A DNA stretch of 64,000 nucleotides, taken from Maratus speciosus. Lineage: Eukaryota; Arthropoda; Arachnida; Araneae; Salticidae. The notes under the pieces are model-generated. The model ran no database searches and had not been told where the DNA came from. It saw only the letters and a program-made list of their open reading frames with translations. The DNA lies in assembly GCA_963932465.1 (NCBI GenBank), contig OZ010792.1, positions 20,489,632-20,553,631 on the forward strand, read 5' to 3'. Shown piece by piece: positions 1-11,044 of the stretch (its first letter is position 1; each line of letters begins with the position of its first letter). The position numbers were made by a program, and so were the translations under genes.

Positions 1-90
1 GAGTATATTTACGGGAGTTAGAGCGCGTACAGACGGACAGACAAACCGAACGCATAAACACTTTTCAACTTTGTTGGAAAGTGTTAAAAA
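1..90. repeat. Terminal fragment of dispersed family A
   Basis: The window opens inside a dispersed repeat. Its end is nearly identical to 32720-32800: a segment around GAGTATATTTACG, then a 13-bp stem hairpin (57-85, AACACTTTTCAAC / GTTGGAAAGTGTT with loop TTT). In the second copy this hairpin lies at the edge of a nested insertion, so it is a true element end. The left part is cut by the window edge. Confidence 0.6.
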
Positions 91-685
91 GAAAGAAATT
101 ATTTTTTTTTCATCCGGAAAAGATGTACTTTCTACTCTTATTTCCTTCAACAAAACAGATGGGGACTTACTTCCTATAAACTCCCTAAAACGTGTATAAA
201 CTTCTTAAAAATGCGCAGATGAGCGAAATTTTGAAGGCTCTAAATTTATTTAAAAAGTTAAATGGTTTTTCAGTCTTTTTAGGGTCTCCTATAAGCGTGG
301 GAAAAAGGCAAATATTGCAAATCTTCTTTTAAAATAGCTGTGATGAATGTAATTAACCAATCCTCACATACTAATTATCCCCAATTAATAATCAAAATTC
401 TCCTTTTAATAATATATTTAACAAAAATTTCTTTCCCTTTTTAAAATATATATCTCCTTACCTCATTTACAGTTCATAAATATCTTTCTTTTTAATGTTT
501 ACCAAATTTTCAGATGTTAAGAAAAAAAAAAATGCTCTCATCCTATAGCTATTAACAATGAAATAGCATACTTTTCTCTGGTTAACAAATAAATAAAACT
601 ATATTCCTTGATTATGTGTTTCTTTTTTTTTTTTTTTTCAGCAGTAATCTAAAAACTATAAACAGTTATTGACTCATTCGCTGAC
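91..685. other. AT-rich stretch, nothing recognised
   Basis: AT-rich sequence with short A and T runs and a T-tract at about 623-638. No open frame, inverted repeat or match to other families in this window was noticed. Confidence 0.5.
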
Positions 686-2085
686 ATGCAGAGTGCATTC
701 ACTGAAACAATAATAAATAAAAAAGAAAAGTATCGAGTTAAACTGATGGCATTGAGCTCACAGTCTATTCATACTAAGTGTATTTTATACTCTTACTTCA
801 AAGAATGCCTTTCGAAAAATAAATTAAGGGGGAATCAGCTCCCCCCCCCCGTCACATCTCTATACTTAAACAATAAGCCTCCAAATCTCATCAGGGAAGC
901 GCTTTATCAGAATAAACTGGTTACCAAATTTGAAGCAAATCAGATAGAAAAGCCCGTCTATCTAAATTAAAAGGGGTTAGCCCCTTATGCTCCCTTTATA
1001 CTTAAACAATAAACCTGCAAATTTAATCAGGGAAGCGTCTTATCAGAATTAACCAGTATACCAAAATTAAAGCAAATCTGATAATTCTGCATGAAAAACC
1101 CATTTATCTAAGTGGGAGGAATAGCCCCCATACCCCCTCCTTTATGCTTTACCAATGAACCCCCAAAACTAATCAGGGAAGCGCTTTATGACAATGAGCC
1201 TAGAAAAAAAAATTGAAGCAAATCGGATATTTCTATCGAGAGTTATCGCGTTACGTATGTACGTACATACATACATGCAGAAACTGCGGGAACATTAACT
1301 CTCAGGCTTTGATAGCCTGTGAGCTAAAAAGAAAAGTGCCCAGTTAAACTGATGGCATTGAGCTCACAGGCTATTCCCACTAACTGTATATTATGCTCTT
1401 ATTTCAAAGAATAATGCCCCACGAAAAATAAACTAAGGGGGGGGGGGAATTGCCCCTCCCCGTTTCCCCTCTTTACACTTAACCAATGACCCTCCAAATG
1501 TCATCAGGGAAGCGCCTTATCGAAAAAAATCGGTATACCAAATTTGAAGCAAATCGGATAGCAAAACCCATTTATCTAAATTAAGGGGTATTAGCCCCCT
1601 GTCCCCTCTTCATATTTAACCAATGAACTTCCAAATCTAATTGGGGAAGTGGCTTATCAGAATAAACTGGTATACCAAATTTGAAGTAAATTAGATAGCA
1701 AAACCCATCTATCTAAATTAGAGAGGGTATTATCCCCCCGTCCCCCTTTAGACTATAACAATGAACCTTCAAATATAATCAGAGAAACTCGTTATCAAAA
1801 TTAACCGGTATACCAAAATTTGAAGAAAATCTGATAATTCTGCATGAAAAACCCATTTATCTAAGCTAAGGGGGGGGGTGGGGGAATTAGCCCCCGTTTC
1901 CCCTTTATACTTAACCAATGAGCCCCAAAACTAATCAGGGAAGCGCCTTAGCAGAATGAACATAGAAAGAAAATTGAAGCAAATCGGATATTTCTATCAA
2001 GAGTTATCGCGTTACGTACGTACATACATACACAAAACCGACGGGCACATTAGATCTCAGGCTTTGATAGCCTGTGAGCTAAAAA
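686..2085. repeat. Family D degenerate tandem repeat block
   Basis: Units of roughly 130-155 bp recur here. Each has a phrase like CCCATTTATCTAAATTA, then a G-run/C-run pair, then ACCAATGAACCTCC, then GGGAAGCGCTTTATCAGAAT, then GGTATACCAAATTTGAAGC. Unit starts fall near 938, 1094, 1567, 1701 and 1848. Two larger segments are joined by an inverted motif (CTCAGGCTTTGATAGCCTGTGAGCT and its complement around 1300-1380 and 2060). Other copies lie at 34250-34723 with 42313-42720 (one copy split by an LTR element) and at 44070-44235. Open frames in it are accidental. Confidence 0.7.
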
Positions 2086-2479
2086 GTGCCAAGAGCGTGT
2101 AACTAGTGGGGGGGGGGGGGGGCAGAAAATAAAAGAGGGCATTAAAAGCTTTCCAGCAATATGTTACACGAGATGGTTTGGAATAAACAATAAATATGCC
2201 CCCCGGGGGACAGGTAAGTCTCAAACGGTGGGAGGGGTGACCTCAAATGTATCTTTGGTCAAGGTTTCAAAATGTGGATTTATAATAAAATAGAACGAGA
2301 ATTGGGCATTTTTAAAATAGCATGCATATTTTGAACAGCCCTGTAAATTAAGATTGGCGAGGAAGGGGGGGGGGGGAGGATTAGAAGGGACGAACTTGAA
2401 AAATACAACATAATAAACTAGTAACCCAAATAACTAGGCTTCTAAACAAAAGTATAACGATTTAACCTAGTATTGAATT
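2086..2479. other. Unassigned sequence with G-runs
   Basis: No family recognised. It contains a 15-G run (about 2108-2122) and a second G-run near 2366-2377, both unusual in this AT-rich background. Confidence 0.45.
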
Positions 2480-2650
2480 CAGGGGGTGACCCGGGGAACA
2501 TAGGAATGTCTCTCCCGAAAATTTTGAGATTTTATGCTTTTTAATGGACAAATGTGCATCCCCCCTCTCGGAACTCTAAAATCTCCCCCCCCCCCCCGGA
2601 GCAGTTTAGAAACCGGAGCAGTTTAGAAATCAACCCGCCATTCAACACTG
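2480..2650 (-). repeat. Family L fragment, reverse copy
   Basis: This segment is the reverse complement of a unit seen twice at 11045-11230 and 11385-11585 (shared phrases: CATTAAGCATAAAATCTC, GAGAGGGACATT, long C/G runs, GAATTCAACAC). It also carries a short tandem duplication of GGAGCAGTTTAGAAA at about 2598-2630. Confidence 0.55.
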
Positions 2651-3026
2651 AACCTAGAAAGAAAAAAAAGGCTCTTATACAAAATTTTACAGCAATTCTG
2701 CCACTAAAACAGTAAAATTGGAGAAATCTATTCAACCCGAATCGTGGATCATGCGCGATGCGATTTGAATTGAAGTAAATCAATAGATAACAATTTCACC
2801 CGCATCTAAAAACAGGGGCGTAGCTACCGTGGAGCAGTTGGAGCAGACTGCTCCAGGCGCACGAATCCTAAGGGCGCAAAATTAGAAAAAGCGAAATAAA
2901 GATTTCTTAAAATATTTGCATATTTTTTTCATTATTAATCAGACATTATAAATGAATCTTGTTACAATCAGCGTATTCCTATGATATTTTACCTTGTGTT
3001 TAACCTCAACCATTTCGATTTAAAAC

Positions 3027-3330
3027 ATGTTTTCATACACAGTTGAAAGAAATGACTTCTATTCAGGAAGTTTTAATTTTAATTCATACCATATTGAAGC
3101 ATCAAGTAACTTCTCCAACACCGTTTCAGCATGCCTGATTATTTTCTGTGACTTTTCTGGAGACGACCGTTGCACATTTTCAGATCTTAAAGTAATCAAA
3201 ACTTATTTAACAGGGCTCTCATCGGTCACTTTACTGGCTACCACTATTTCCAAAAAATAATCTTTCTGGTACATTTCTATTAGAAATGTTTTAGAAATTT
3301 ATCATGATGATTACTGTGCGGAAATAATGG
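3027..3330 (+). pseudogene. Fragment resembling the hAT transposase C-terminal dimerisation domain
   Basis: The frame from 3027 to the stop at 3258-3260 encodes 77 residues including FSDLKVIKTYL, close to the family hallmark in which a short FSKLK-like motif is followed by an IK-N/T-YL stretch. After the stop, another frame (about 3260-3300) continues with NLSGTFLLEM, resembling the following RLSGLALLSIE-like motif, so at least one stop and one frameshift separate the pieces. Upstream residues (NTVSACLIIF) fit the preceding hydrophobic strand. The fragment reads toward the centre of hAT1 from its left end, although a C-terminus would be expected to point outward, so it is rearranged or separately inserted. 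The match is from memory of the motif and is short. Confidence 0.45.
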
Positions 3331-4559
3331 TAGCCAAAGAATTCACCGCTGAGAAACCTATATGTACGTTGTAACAGTAGTACTTTACGATAATTATTTT
3401 ACGATTTGGAAAAAAAATAGCCCATAGGAAAATAGGAAATAAAATTGTAGAAAATTATTGACCATTTTACAGACGAAATACAAGAATACGAAAATTTTGA
3501 AGGGTTTTTTGTTTGTTTTGTAGAAACTAAACATGCATCGATACAAATTACAAAACAATAATAAGAGCTGGATTTAAACATATTCCACATCAGCCCACGG
3601 CGACAAAATTTAGATGGGAGGGGGGATAAGGGGAAGCAACAACTTAAATTTTGTGAGTATTGTTTTTGAGATTTTGAAAATATTGCAAATGTCAAATGCA
3701 GAATCGATAAGCTTCAAAAAGAGAGAGAAAAGTAAGTACCAAATTCAGTGTTCCTTAGGGCCTGATTATAGCCTATGCAAAATTACACCACTTTTTTGTA
3801 ACAGCACTTTTCCGCATTAAACCTTATTTAATCGCAGAATTTTAGGATTAAATAAGGCAGATTGGCCCGCCGGGCAACCGACCTGCAGGTCTGTGAGCTC
3901 TAAACCAGGTAAAGCTGCTCCCTCCCTCAGGTGAAGCTAATATAGTTTTAAAATTTGCTATAAGCATTAGATATGAAAAGTCTTAAATCATTTAATAATT
4001 TTTTTTAAATCACTTTTTTGAAGCATTTTTTATTAATGATTTTTATTTCTCTTTGCAAGGTAGAAGAATTGATTTTTTTTTTCTTGAAAGTTTCTTTGCT
4101 TCTGAGACCCATTTAAATCTTTTAAAACCTAACGTATATATTCTGTAATTTTCTCTGTGACCAATAGCGACATGGTCTGCCCCAAGAATTTTCCGCCTAT
4201 CTGGTACCAAAGAGCGCGACCTCTCTTTAAATATATATATACGTATTTTATTTTATTTAGTTTTTTTGTAAAATCATTTATCAAGTATTTGTTTGAAATG
4301 TATAGGCTTCGTGTATTCGTACAATGCTGTGATTGTGATTTCCCCTATATATATGTGTATTATATTGATTTTTGCGCTCGATGTGCAAAAGTATTTATAA
4401 AGAATATTTTCGGCAAAGAAAATGTAATTCAAACATTATTTTTTGTTAAAAATTACATTTTAACATGAAAACGGGACTGTTTCAACATTGTCTATAAATG
4501 TGATAATCAGAACGGCGGCCAGCTATTTTGTATATACGTTAGAACAAAACTTATTGAGA
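3331..4559. other. Interior of hAT1, unrecognised
   Basis: AT-rich sequence inside hAT1. Short open frames (for example 4157-4468, about 103 codons) are low-complexity and hydrophobic with no recognised motif. No clear repeat match was seen. Confidence 0.4.
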
Positions 4560-5549
4560 TCTAAAGAGCTAAATACTATAACCGTTTAACATGTTTTCAT
4601 CTTAGGGCCCTGCTCTCAACTATCAGCTGGCCCCTTTTGGACCTCCTTTTATATCTCCCTTAAAAATGGTCTGATTCACTAACTTTTTTTTTGTAACAAC
4701 ATCTTAGGAAATCCAGCTACTACACGACCAACATAAAAATGTTTTAGACTTCAGCTACCACCAAATTGGAAAATTAATCCCTTCTTGGGGCCCTTGCCTT
4801 CTTGCCCCTACATTCCAGGTGAGACCCTGGACACCTGGGGCTTGGTACAAGGCCACTTGAAGTTTTTGTGCCCTAAATTGTTAATAAATCGCCCCTTTTA
4901 ATCCGACTATCATTTTGAGGGATCTTTTTCATTTAGTTTTTTTTTTCGTTTCTACATTTCAGTTCAGACACTGCCCCCTTAGGGTAACTTTTTGTGCGCC
5001 ATGCATTTTCACCCACTAATTATGTCATAATCTCATTGCATAACTTCAAAATTGCCAACACCTTCATATTTCTATTGGGATTCAAGGGCTCTTTTTTAAG
5101 CATTTCTTTGAAATTTTTTCTAATGATTAATATTTATACCCTATATTTAATTTCGACTAATTGAAAATCTAAAGCGCTAAGTACTAGGACCTTTTATCGT
5201 ATTTTCATCTTAAGCTTTGTTCTCAATTATGAGTAAGCTTCTTTTGGTCCCCCTATAAAAATGGTCCGATTCACTAGGATTTTTTCCCTAACTATTTCTT
5301 AGGTCCTCCAGCTACTACATGAAAAACAAAAAAATTACTCACACTTCAGCTACCACCAATTTTGGATATTAATAGCCTTCTTAGGGTCCTTGGTGCAGTT
5401 TCTTTAAAAATTATCCGATAGTCTTGCAATTTCCTTAAGCATAGTTCTAGGGTCCTCCGGCTACTTTAGAAACCACGAAAAATTTCTTTTACTCCAGCTA
5501 CCACCTTTTTCGAACATTAATCTTCTTTTAGGGCATCAACTTACGTTTA
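4560..5549. repeat. Degenerate internal tandem repeats of hAT1, left block
   Basis: A phrase around CTTCAGCTACCACCA, followed by (A)TTTTGGA.ATTAAT and a TCTT-rich GGG(C/T)CCT stretch, recurs at about 4750, 5345 and 5495. The same unit continues on the other side of the nested hAT2 at 9590-9985, so one array was split by that insertion. Confidence 0.6.
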
Positions 5550-5619
5550 CTCACTACCAGGCGCGGATCCACGGGGGGGGCGATCGGGGCGATCGCCCCC
5601 CCCCAAAATAATATAAATC

Positions 5620-6056
5620 CACCGATTATCGCGAATTTCGAAAAATGATCGCTGAAAAAAAATCAATTTCGTCAATCGTTCGCAGATAAAAGGATCGCAA
5701 AAGGAACGCGAATTTCGTCAACGGATCGCGCAAAAAACCCCAATTTCGTCAAAGATCGCGAAAAAACGCGAATTTCGACAAAAGATCGCGAAAAAACGCA
5801 AAATTTCGTCAAAGAATCGTGAAAAACGCGAAATTTCGTCAAAGAAACGCGAAAAAATGCGAATTTCGTTTAAAAATCGCGTATTTCGTCAAAGAACCAC
5901 AGAGGAACGCAAATTTCGTCAAAGGATCGGAGATAAAAACGCGAATTTCGTCAAAGGATTGCAGAGAAAACGCAAATTTCACCAAAAATTTGAGGAAAAA
6001 AACGCTACTTTCGCGAAAGAATCACGAAAAAAATACGCGAATTTCGCCAATTAGAA
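5620..6056 (+). repeat. ~32-bp minisatellite, left arm of hAT2
   Basis: About 13-14 tandem copies of a 31-34-bp unit containing ACGCGAATTTCGTCAAAGG followed by ATCGCG/ATCGCAG and an A-run. The copies are diverged. The same unit forms the right arm in the opposite orientation (6835-7690). Because the unit length is not a multiple of three, the three frames cycle, and long stop-free frames here are by-products of the repeat. Confidence 0.85.
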
Positions 6057-6834
6057 CCGGGAGGAGATTCACTTAGCGCGCATCCACGGGAGTGGGGGGG
6101 GGGGGGGTTCGATCGGAGCAAAGAAGGGAAGAACAAATTTACCAAGTCGGTTTTTAAGAAATCAACACACCATAAGCATTTTAGCTTTTAACTGACTAGG
6201 ATTAGGACATAATCCTTTTTTGTTCATTCATCAAATACCCCTTGAAATTTACCAATGTGGGTGGCAATAACAGGACATTTTTTACACATTAGTGGCTTTC
6301 TTCAGAAAACATTAAGATGATTGCATTTTTCAAAGGACCTTTTATTTCTTGTTTCTTTCTTTCTTTGGAAATTGCTATGATTCCCATTCTTTTCTCAAAC
6401 AATAAAGAACTCCTCAAAAATATCGTTATACAGAAATTAGAATTGCAGCTTCTTTGAAAGAAGGAAAAGTTTCAACACCTTAAAGGGATCCGCATAACGT
6501 TGTCAATTTCTGTTATAGAGATTCAACAAAAGGTACACGAAGTGGCATCATCCCCCACCTCAACCCATAGTGTCAAAAATTATGGCGCCATATGCCTTTT
6601 GACAGGACATAATTCTATTTTGTTCACTAATTGCCGAAACCTCAGTGAGGTTTACCACTGACACCCGGAAAGTGTTTGGTTTCGTTTGCTTGTATGTCTA
6701 TTCCGCGAAAACTGCCGTTAAAAGCGTTGTATTTATATCTTGGGGGGGGGCGAGTGCCCCGATTGAAATCCCCATGGATGCGCGCCTAGGAGAATCTCCC
6801 CCTGGTGCTAATTGTGCGTTTTTCCGCTGCCCTT
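6057..6834. repeat. Central segment of the hAT2 palindrome
   Basis: The edges are inverted copies of each other (around GGAGATTC.CTTAGCGCGCATCCA at 6062-6085 and its inverse at 6770-6800). In between, a ~410-bp direct repeat is visible: GGACATAAT.CT.TTTTGTTCA near 6207 and again near 6605. No gene was recognised. Confidence 0.55.
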
Positions 6835-7690
6835 TGCAAAATTCGCGCATTTTTTCGCAATTCTTTGACGAAATTCGCATTTTTTCCGTGATGTTGACGA
6901 AAATGTTGCGCGCTTTTCCGCGAAATTAGCGTTCTTTCCTTAATTATTTGACGAAATTCGCGTTTTTTAGATCCTTTGGCAAAATTCGCGTTTTTTTCTG
7001 CGATTCTTTGACGAAATTCGCGTTTTTTCTGCAATCCTTTGACGAAATTCGCGTTTTTTCTGCGATCCTTCGACGAAATTCGCGTTTGTTTCTGCGATCC
7101 TTTGACGAAATTCGCGTTTTTTCTGTGATCCTTCGACGAAATTCGCGTTTTTTTCTACTATCCTTTGACGAAATTCGCGTTTTTTAGTGATCCTTTGATG
7201 AAATTCGCGTATTTTTTTTTCGCGATTCCTTGACGAAATTAGCATTTTTTCCGAGATCTGTTGGCAAAATTCGTATTTTTGCGCGATTATTTCTAGAAAT
7301 TAGCGTTTTTTGCGTAATTGTTTGGCGAAATTCGCGTTTTTTTGCGATCCTTTGGCGAAATTCACGTTTTTTTCTGCTATCATTTGACTAAATTCACGTT
7401 TTTTTCTGCGATCCTTTGACGAAATTCGCGTTTTTTTCGTGGTCCTTTGACGAAATTCGCGTTTTTTTCGTGGTCCTTTCACGAATTTCGCGTTTTTTTC
7501 CGTTGTCCTTTGACGAAATTCGCTTTTTTGCGCGATCCTTTGATGAAATTTGCGCTTTTTGCTCGCTCCTTTGACGAAATTCGCGTTTTTTGCGCGATTT
7601 TTTGACCTGCGAACGATTGGCAAAAATGATTCTTTTCGGCGAGCATTTGTTGAAATTTGCGATAATCAGTGAATTTATATTTTTTGATCC
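6835..7690 (-). repeat. ~32-bp minisatellite, right arm of hAT2
   Basis: About 26 copies of the inverse of the left-arm unit, with GACGAAATTCGCG starting near 7041, 7072, 7104, 7135 and 7168 (spacings 31-33 bp). On the minus strand this gives stop-free frames of about 107 and 126 codons rich in K, R, N, F and Q that repeat a few short words (NANFVKGS, REFRQR) in rotation. These are repeat artefacts, not genes. Confidence 0.85.
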
Positions 7691-9360
7691 AAGGGGTGGG
7701 TGGCGATCAGGGCGATCTCCTCCCTTCCTTGGATCCGCGCCTGTGAAGAGGTATACACACCACTTAGATGACATTTTTGACTTTCAAGGATGTTAAGGCC
7801 CCTTCAGGTTTCTGAAGGGGATCCTTTTTTAGAGATTATCCTCTTTCAGAAATCTGATATTAAAAAATGGATGTGATAGTTATGTTTTTCAGCTTTCTAT
7901 AATTGGTTCTTATGTATTTTTTAGTGCTGAATCCTAAAATGACCTTCATTTTTTACCACACCATAAAGTCAGTTTTTTTCACAAATCGCAAATTTTTAAG
8001 AAATCGAAATATTGCGAAAATCTGCTACTATAAAATAGACGTAACTTTTTTTCATAATAATTCATTCATTTTTTTGCTCATACATGGATTTTTATAGTTA
8101 AACATGTAAAATATTGTGTATTTAAAATCTTTATAATTTTATTCCATGCGTGGAAGTTTCTTTGAACCGCTCATGCTCTGCTTCCCGCTTTTCTTTTAAT
8201 CCTCTCTATGGGGTTCATCTCGGTATTCTCTTTTACTTTGGCGGCTGATAAGGCTGGAAAATTTGTCGCAGATGCATTTAAAACATTTACTTTCTTTTGT
8301 TAAGGCTTTGACAAATTACTTTGTGAGATTTTCGCCTTTTTAACTTTGAAACTTACGATTTGCGAAAATCGTGACTTGATGGTTAACAAGTAATATAAAA
8401 ATTTTGTTTTTAAAGTCAATTCCTACTTAGGCCATCAAAGAAAAATTTAATATAATCAAGCTAATATTAGTTTTTGTTGCATTAAAATATCTCAATTTGT
8501 TGATTTTCTATAAGCAAATAGGTTTACAATGGAACTCTATGGGAATTTGGCAAAATATTACAGATATCGCCAAGTTGGCGTCACTTTTGGTGACTCATTT
8601 TGGCCGCCAAGTTGGCGAAAAACTTGGCGGTATTTGGCGACAGAACAGGGTCCCCCCTATGGTAACCCTTATTGAAAATACTTTCATTGAAATTCAATAA
8701 CCAATGGCGGCCATTTTGTTTCCCATGCAAAACTAAAATTAATTAATTAAAATTTAATTAATTAATTAATATTTGAAAAAACTTTATTAACATCAATTGT
8801 CATCCAGTACAAGTTTAAAAAAATTTATTTCAACCTGATAGGATGAATAATGAGTATTTTATTAACGATTGAAAATTTGCACAAGATAAATATATAAATA
8901 AATATAGGGAGAGTGTGAGCTAATAGTAGGAATTGAAAAATGAAGGTCATTTTCGGATTCAGTGCTAAAAAATACACCAAAATCAATTATCAAAAGTTAA
9001 AAAACACAATCATGGCAGGCTTGTGTTATTAATGTTGTTCACTATAACTAAAAGAACAAAAAATAAGATAAATAATTACCATAGTACAAGAGTAGAAAGA
9101 AAAAGAAAAAATAAGACATTTAATAAATAAATTCTGTTATAACGTTTTTAATTTTATGACCTAAAAAGTAACAATAAACCATATTTTGAGGAGAGGGCGG
9201 GATTATATAAAAAGGGTGTTGGATAACCGAGTGTTTCGGTTAATCGGATGTCGGATAATCGAGAGTCTGTAATATTTTCAAATCGCATTAAATATTTCAT
9301 ATCCATTTAATAATTAACTGCACGGAATGATTTGAGCAACAGAAGTTATGACTACGTTGA
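7691..9360. other. hAT2 interior: inverted pair and TTGGCG cluster
   Basis: A ~45-60-bp inverted pair lies at about 7900-7950 and 8933-8985 (shared core TTAGTGCTGAATCC / GGATTCAGTGCTAA and AAATGACCTTCATTTT). Between them, 8566-8645 holds a dense cluster of CGCCAA/TTGGCG words, including the palindrome CGCCAAGTTGGCG. Around 8740-8775 there is an AATT microsatellite. Near 9217-9270 a stretch (GGATAACCGAGTG...GGATAATCGAGAGTCTGTA) looks like one end of a pogo/Tigger-type element whose partner end was not found. Confidence 0.5.
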
Positions 9361-9422
9361 TTATATGTCACTCGGTATCGCCCCCCCCAAAACGATTCTC
9401 TGGATCCGCCCCTGCTCACTAC

Positions 9423-10225
9423 AGCCGTGAATTAAAATTCACGCCACTGTTAAAGGTAAGTGGTTAGCTTTAGAGGGGATGGAATTTCATCCGTAAATTA
9501 AATATCACGTTAATGTTAAAGGTAATTCGTTAAATTTACAGGGGGAGGGGGCAACAAGCACCTTCCACTGCTTCGGGGTGCTTCTTTCCTCGGGTTCTAG
9601 GGGGCCGATTTCAACGAGAATTGGTTAATTCAACCTAGATTACGATTCAGCTACTTTTTGTATTATGAAAGTTTGTTTTAGGCTTCAGTTAACAACATTT
9701 TCAAACATTAATGGTACATTCGTTTCTCGGGTTCAATATGTCCGATTTCAACGGTAAATGGAAAATTAAGCTTAGCTTACTATTCAGCTACTTTCTACAT
9801 TGTGAAAGTTTATCTTAGACTTCTGTTACCACCATTTTCGAACATTAACGGCGCATTCTTTTCTCGGTTGTTATGGGCTCTATTTCAACGGAAATTGATC
9901 CATTCAACTTAGCTTACGATTGTTTTAAAGATTATAGTTCCACTGCTAGGATTCGTATTCTTATCTCGGGTTCTATGGGCTCTATTACTACGTGGTATAC
10001 TCATTCAACTTGGTTTTCGATTGTCTCCAGCGTGTACGGAGCACTCCTGGCATACACTGCCTTTGGTAGCGGTGACCGAGGCCACAGGTTCGTTCTGAAA
10101 GAGGATTGTCGGGAGCACACTAGACGCTGCCGAAGGCAGTGGGCCACCCCTAAAACCAGGTTCATTTGAACTACTTTATGAATATATAAAATCATACAAA
10201 CTTGAGTTTTGTTTACGTTATTATA
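9423..10225. repeat. Degenerate internal tandem repeats of hAT1, right block
   Basis: Units of about 125-145 bp with TTTCTCGGGTTC, GATTTCAACGG, AATT.A.CTTAGCTTACGATT, CAGCTACTTT and TTCGAACATTAA recur from about 9590 to 9985, continuing the array broken by hAT2. Before it, two related ~70-bp pieces (GTTAAAGGTAA) lie at 9445-9540. An open frame at 9873-10169 rides on the repeats; no protein family was recognised. Confidence 0.55.
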
Positions 10226-10258
10226 ATGGACCTGAGCAACGCCGGGCGGGTCAGCTAG
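10226..10258 (+). mobile_element. Helitron 3' terminus
   Basis: The sequence GCAACGCCGGGCGGGTCAGCTAG followed by T has the Helitron 3' signature: a hairpin (GACCTG paired with CGGGTC), a short spacer, then CTAG followed by the host T. The matching 5' TC end was not located, so only this terminus is claimed. Confidence 0.7.
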
Positions 10259-10260
10259 TT

Positions 10261-10321
<61 letters not shown>

Positions 10322-10323
10322 AC
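10261..10323. repeat. (AC)n-(AT)n-(GTAT)n microsatellite
   Basis: A compound simple repeat directly follows the Helitron end. Confidence 0.95.
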
Positions 10324-10424
10324 TTCCAAACATAATTGCGCAGAACTTTTTTGAGAGACAAGAGGGCGCACAAACTTTACTTGCTCCAGGGCGCTGAATA
10401 TGTAGCTACGCCACTGTCTAAAAA

Positions 10425-10560
10425 TCGGCATCGAATCTGAACTGAATCGATTCACCCGAATCTAAAGAATTGAAGTAAATCAAAAAATAGCGATTCTGCC
10501 CGCATCTAAAGATCGACATCGGCATCGAATCGAAACTGAATCGATTCGCCATTTCTGATC
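10425..10560. repeat. Short tandem duplication at the hAT1 target
   Basis: Two related units with ATCGGCATCGAATC, GAACTGAATCGATTC and GAATTGAAGTAAATCAA. A similar phrase lies left of hAT1 at 2765-2812, so hAT1 inserted into this small array. Confidence 0.6.
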
Positions 10561-11044
10561 TTAATTTACGGGCAGAATCGATGCGTTAATTTTTTCTTGC
10601 TTTCTTTTGTCTTTAGAAAAAGAAAGCGTTGGATTCGTGAAAAATTTCGACTTCCGGTTTTCGAAGGATTTATAGTTTTAGAAGATCTTGTCTACGATTT
10701 GACTATTTTTATACATTGCCTGTCTGTCAGTCTGTCTGTTTGTCTCTGACAAAAAAATTGTGGGCGGTCTATTTCAAGAACTAATGCATGGAATCTGTTG
10801 AAACTTTAGATTCAATTAGACTTTCATATAAATTGGTACTGATTACTTTTTGATGTAAATCTACCGGCAGGGGGGCGCTGCTATACTGCATTTTTCCCGA
10901 TTTTCGCAATAGCTTTATCTCAAGAAATAATGCACTGATTTTCATCAAACTTCACATTCAGTTAGACGTTGGCATAAATTGTTGCATATTAGATTTCGTG
11001 TAAATCACCCAACAGGGGGCGTTGTTATGCAGATTTTATCAGCA

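Larger units (their letters stand above)
5558..9414. mobile_element. Nested hAT-type element (hAT2) with exact 8-bp target duplication
   Basis: The left end is CAGGCGCGGATCCA; the right end, read inward, is CAGGGGCGGATCCA. The flanks CTCACTAC at 5550-5557 and 9415-9422 are a perfect 8-bp duplication, as expected for hAT insertion. The 3857-bp interior has a palindromic layout from 5558 to 7743: the left terminal sequence is repeated inverted at about 7700-7743 (GGATCCGCGCCTG), and both arms run into a ~32-bp minisatellite in opposite orientation. A further pair of inner end-like motifs (GCGCGCATCCACGGG near 6076 and its inverse near 6780) lies at the inner edge of the arms. No transposase was found, so it is non-autonomous. 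Confidence 0.85.
2813..10416. mobile_element. hAT-type element (hAT1) with exact 8-bp target duplication
   Basis: The ends are CAGGGGCGTAGCTAC on the left and, reading inward from the right, CAGTGGCGTAGCTAC, the CAG-type terminal inverted repeats usual for hAT transposons. The 8 bases outside each end are identical: TCTAAAAA at 2805-2812 and 10417-10424. Removing the element rejoins a CCCGCATCTAAA...ATCGGCATCGAAT phrase that also occurs intact at 10500-10530, which supports the empty site. Length is 7604 bp, of which 3857 bp is a nested second hAT. The interior holds a decayed hAT C-terminal coding fragment (3027-3330), internal tandem repeats on both sides of the nested element (4560-5540, 9590-9985), and a Helitron 3' end next to an AC/AT microsatellite. 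The boundaries are firm. Which part was the original autonomous body is not known. Confidence 0.85.

Noticed and set aside
5620..7690. CRISPR-like regular short repeats
   Set aside because: The ~32-bp units are directly adjacent with no unique spacers, they diverge, and the context is a eukaryotic hAT element.
6967..7774. Minus-strand proteins of 92-126 residues rich in K, R, F, N
   Set aside because: They are translations of the minisatellite in rotating phase, with no independent support.
9873..10169. 98-residue protein before the Helitron end
   Set aside because: Overlaps the internal tandem array of hAT1 and encodes repeated words.
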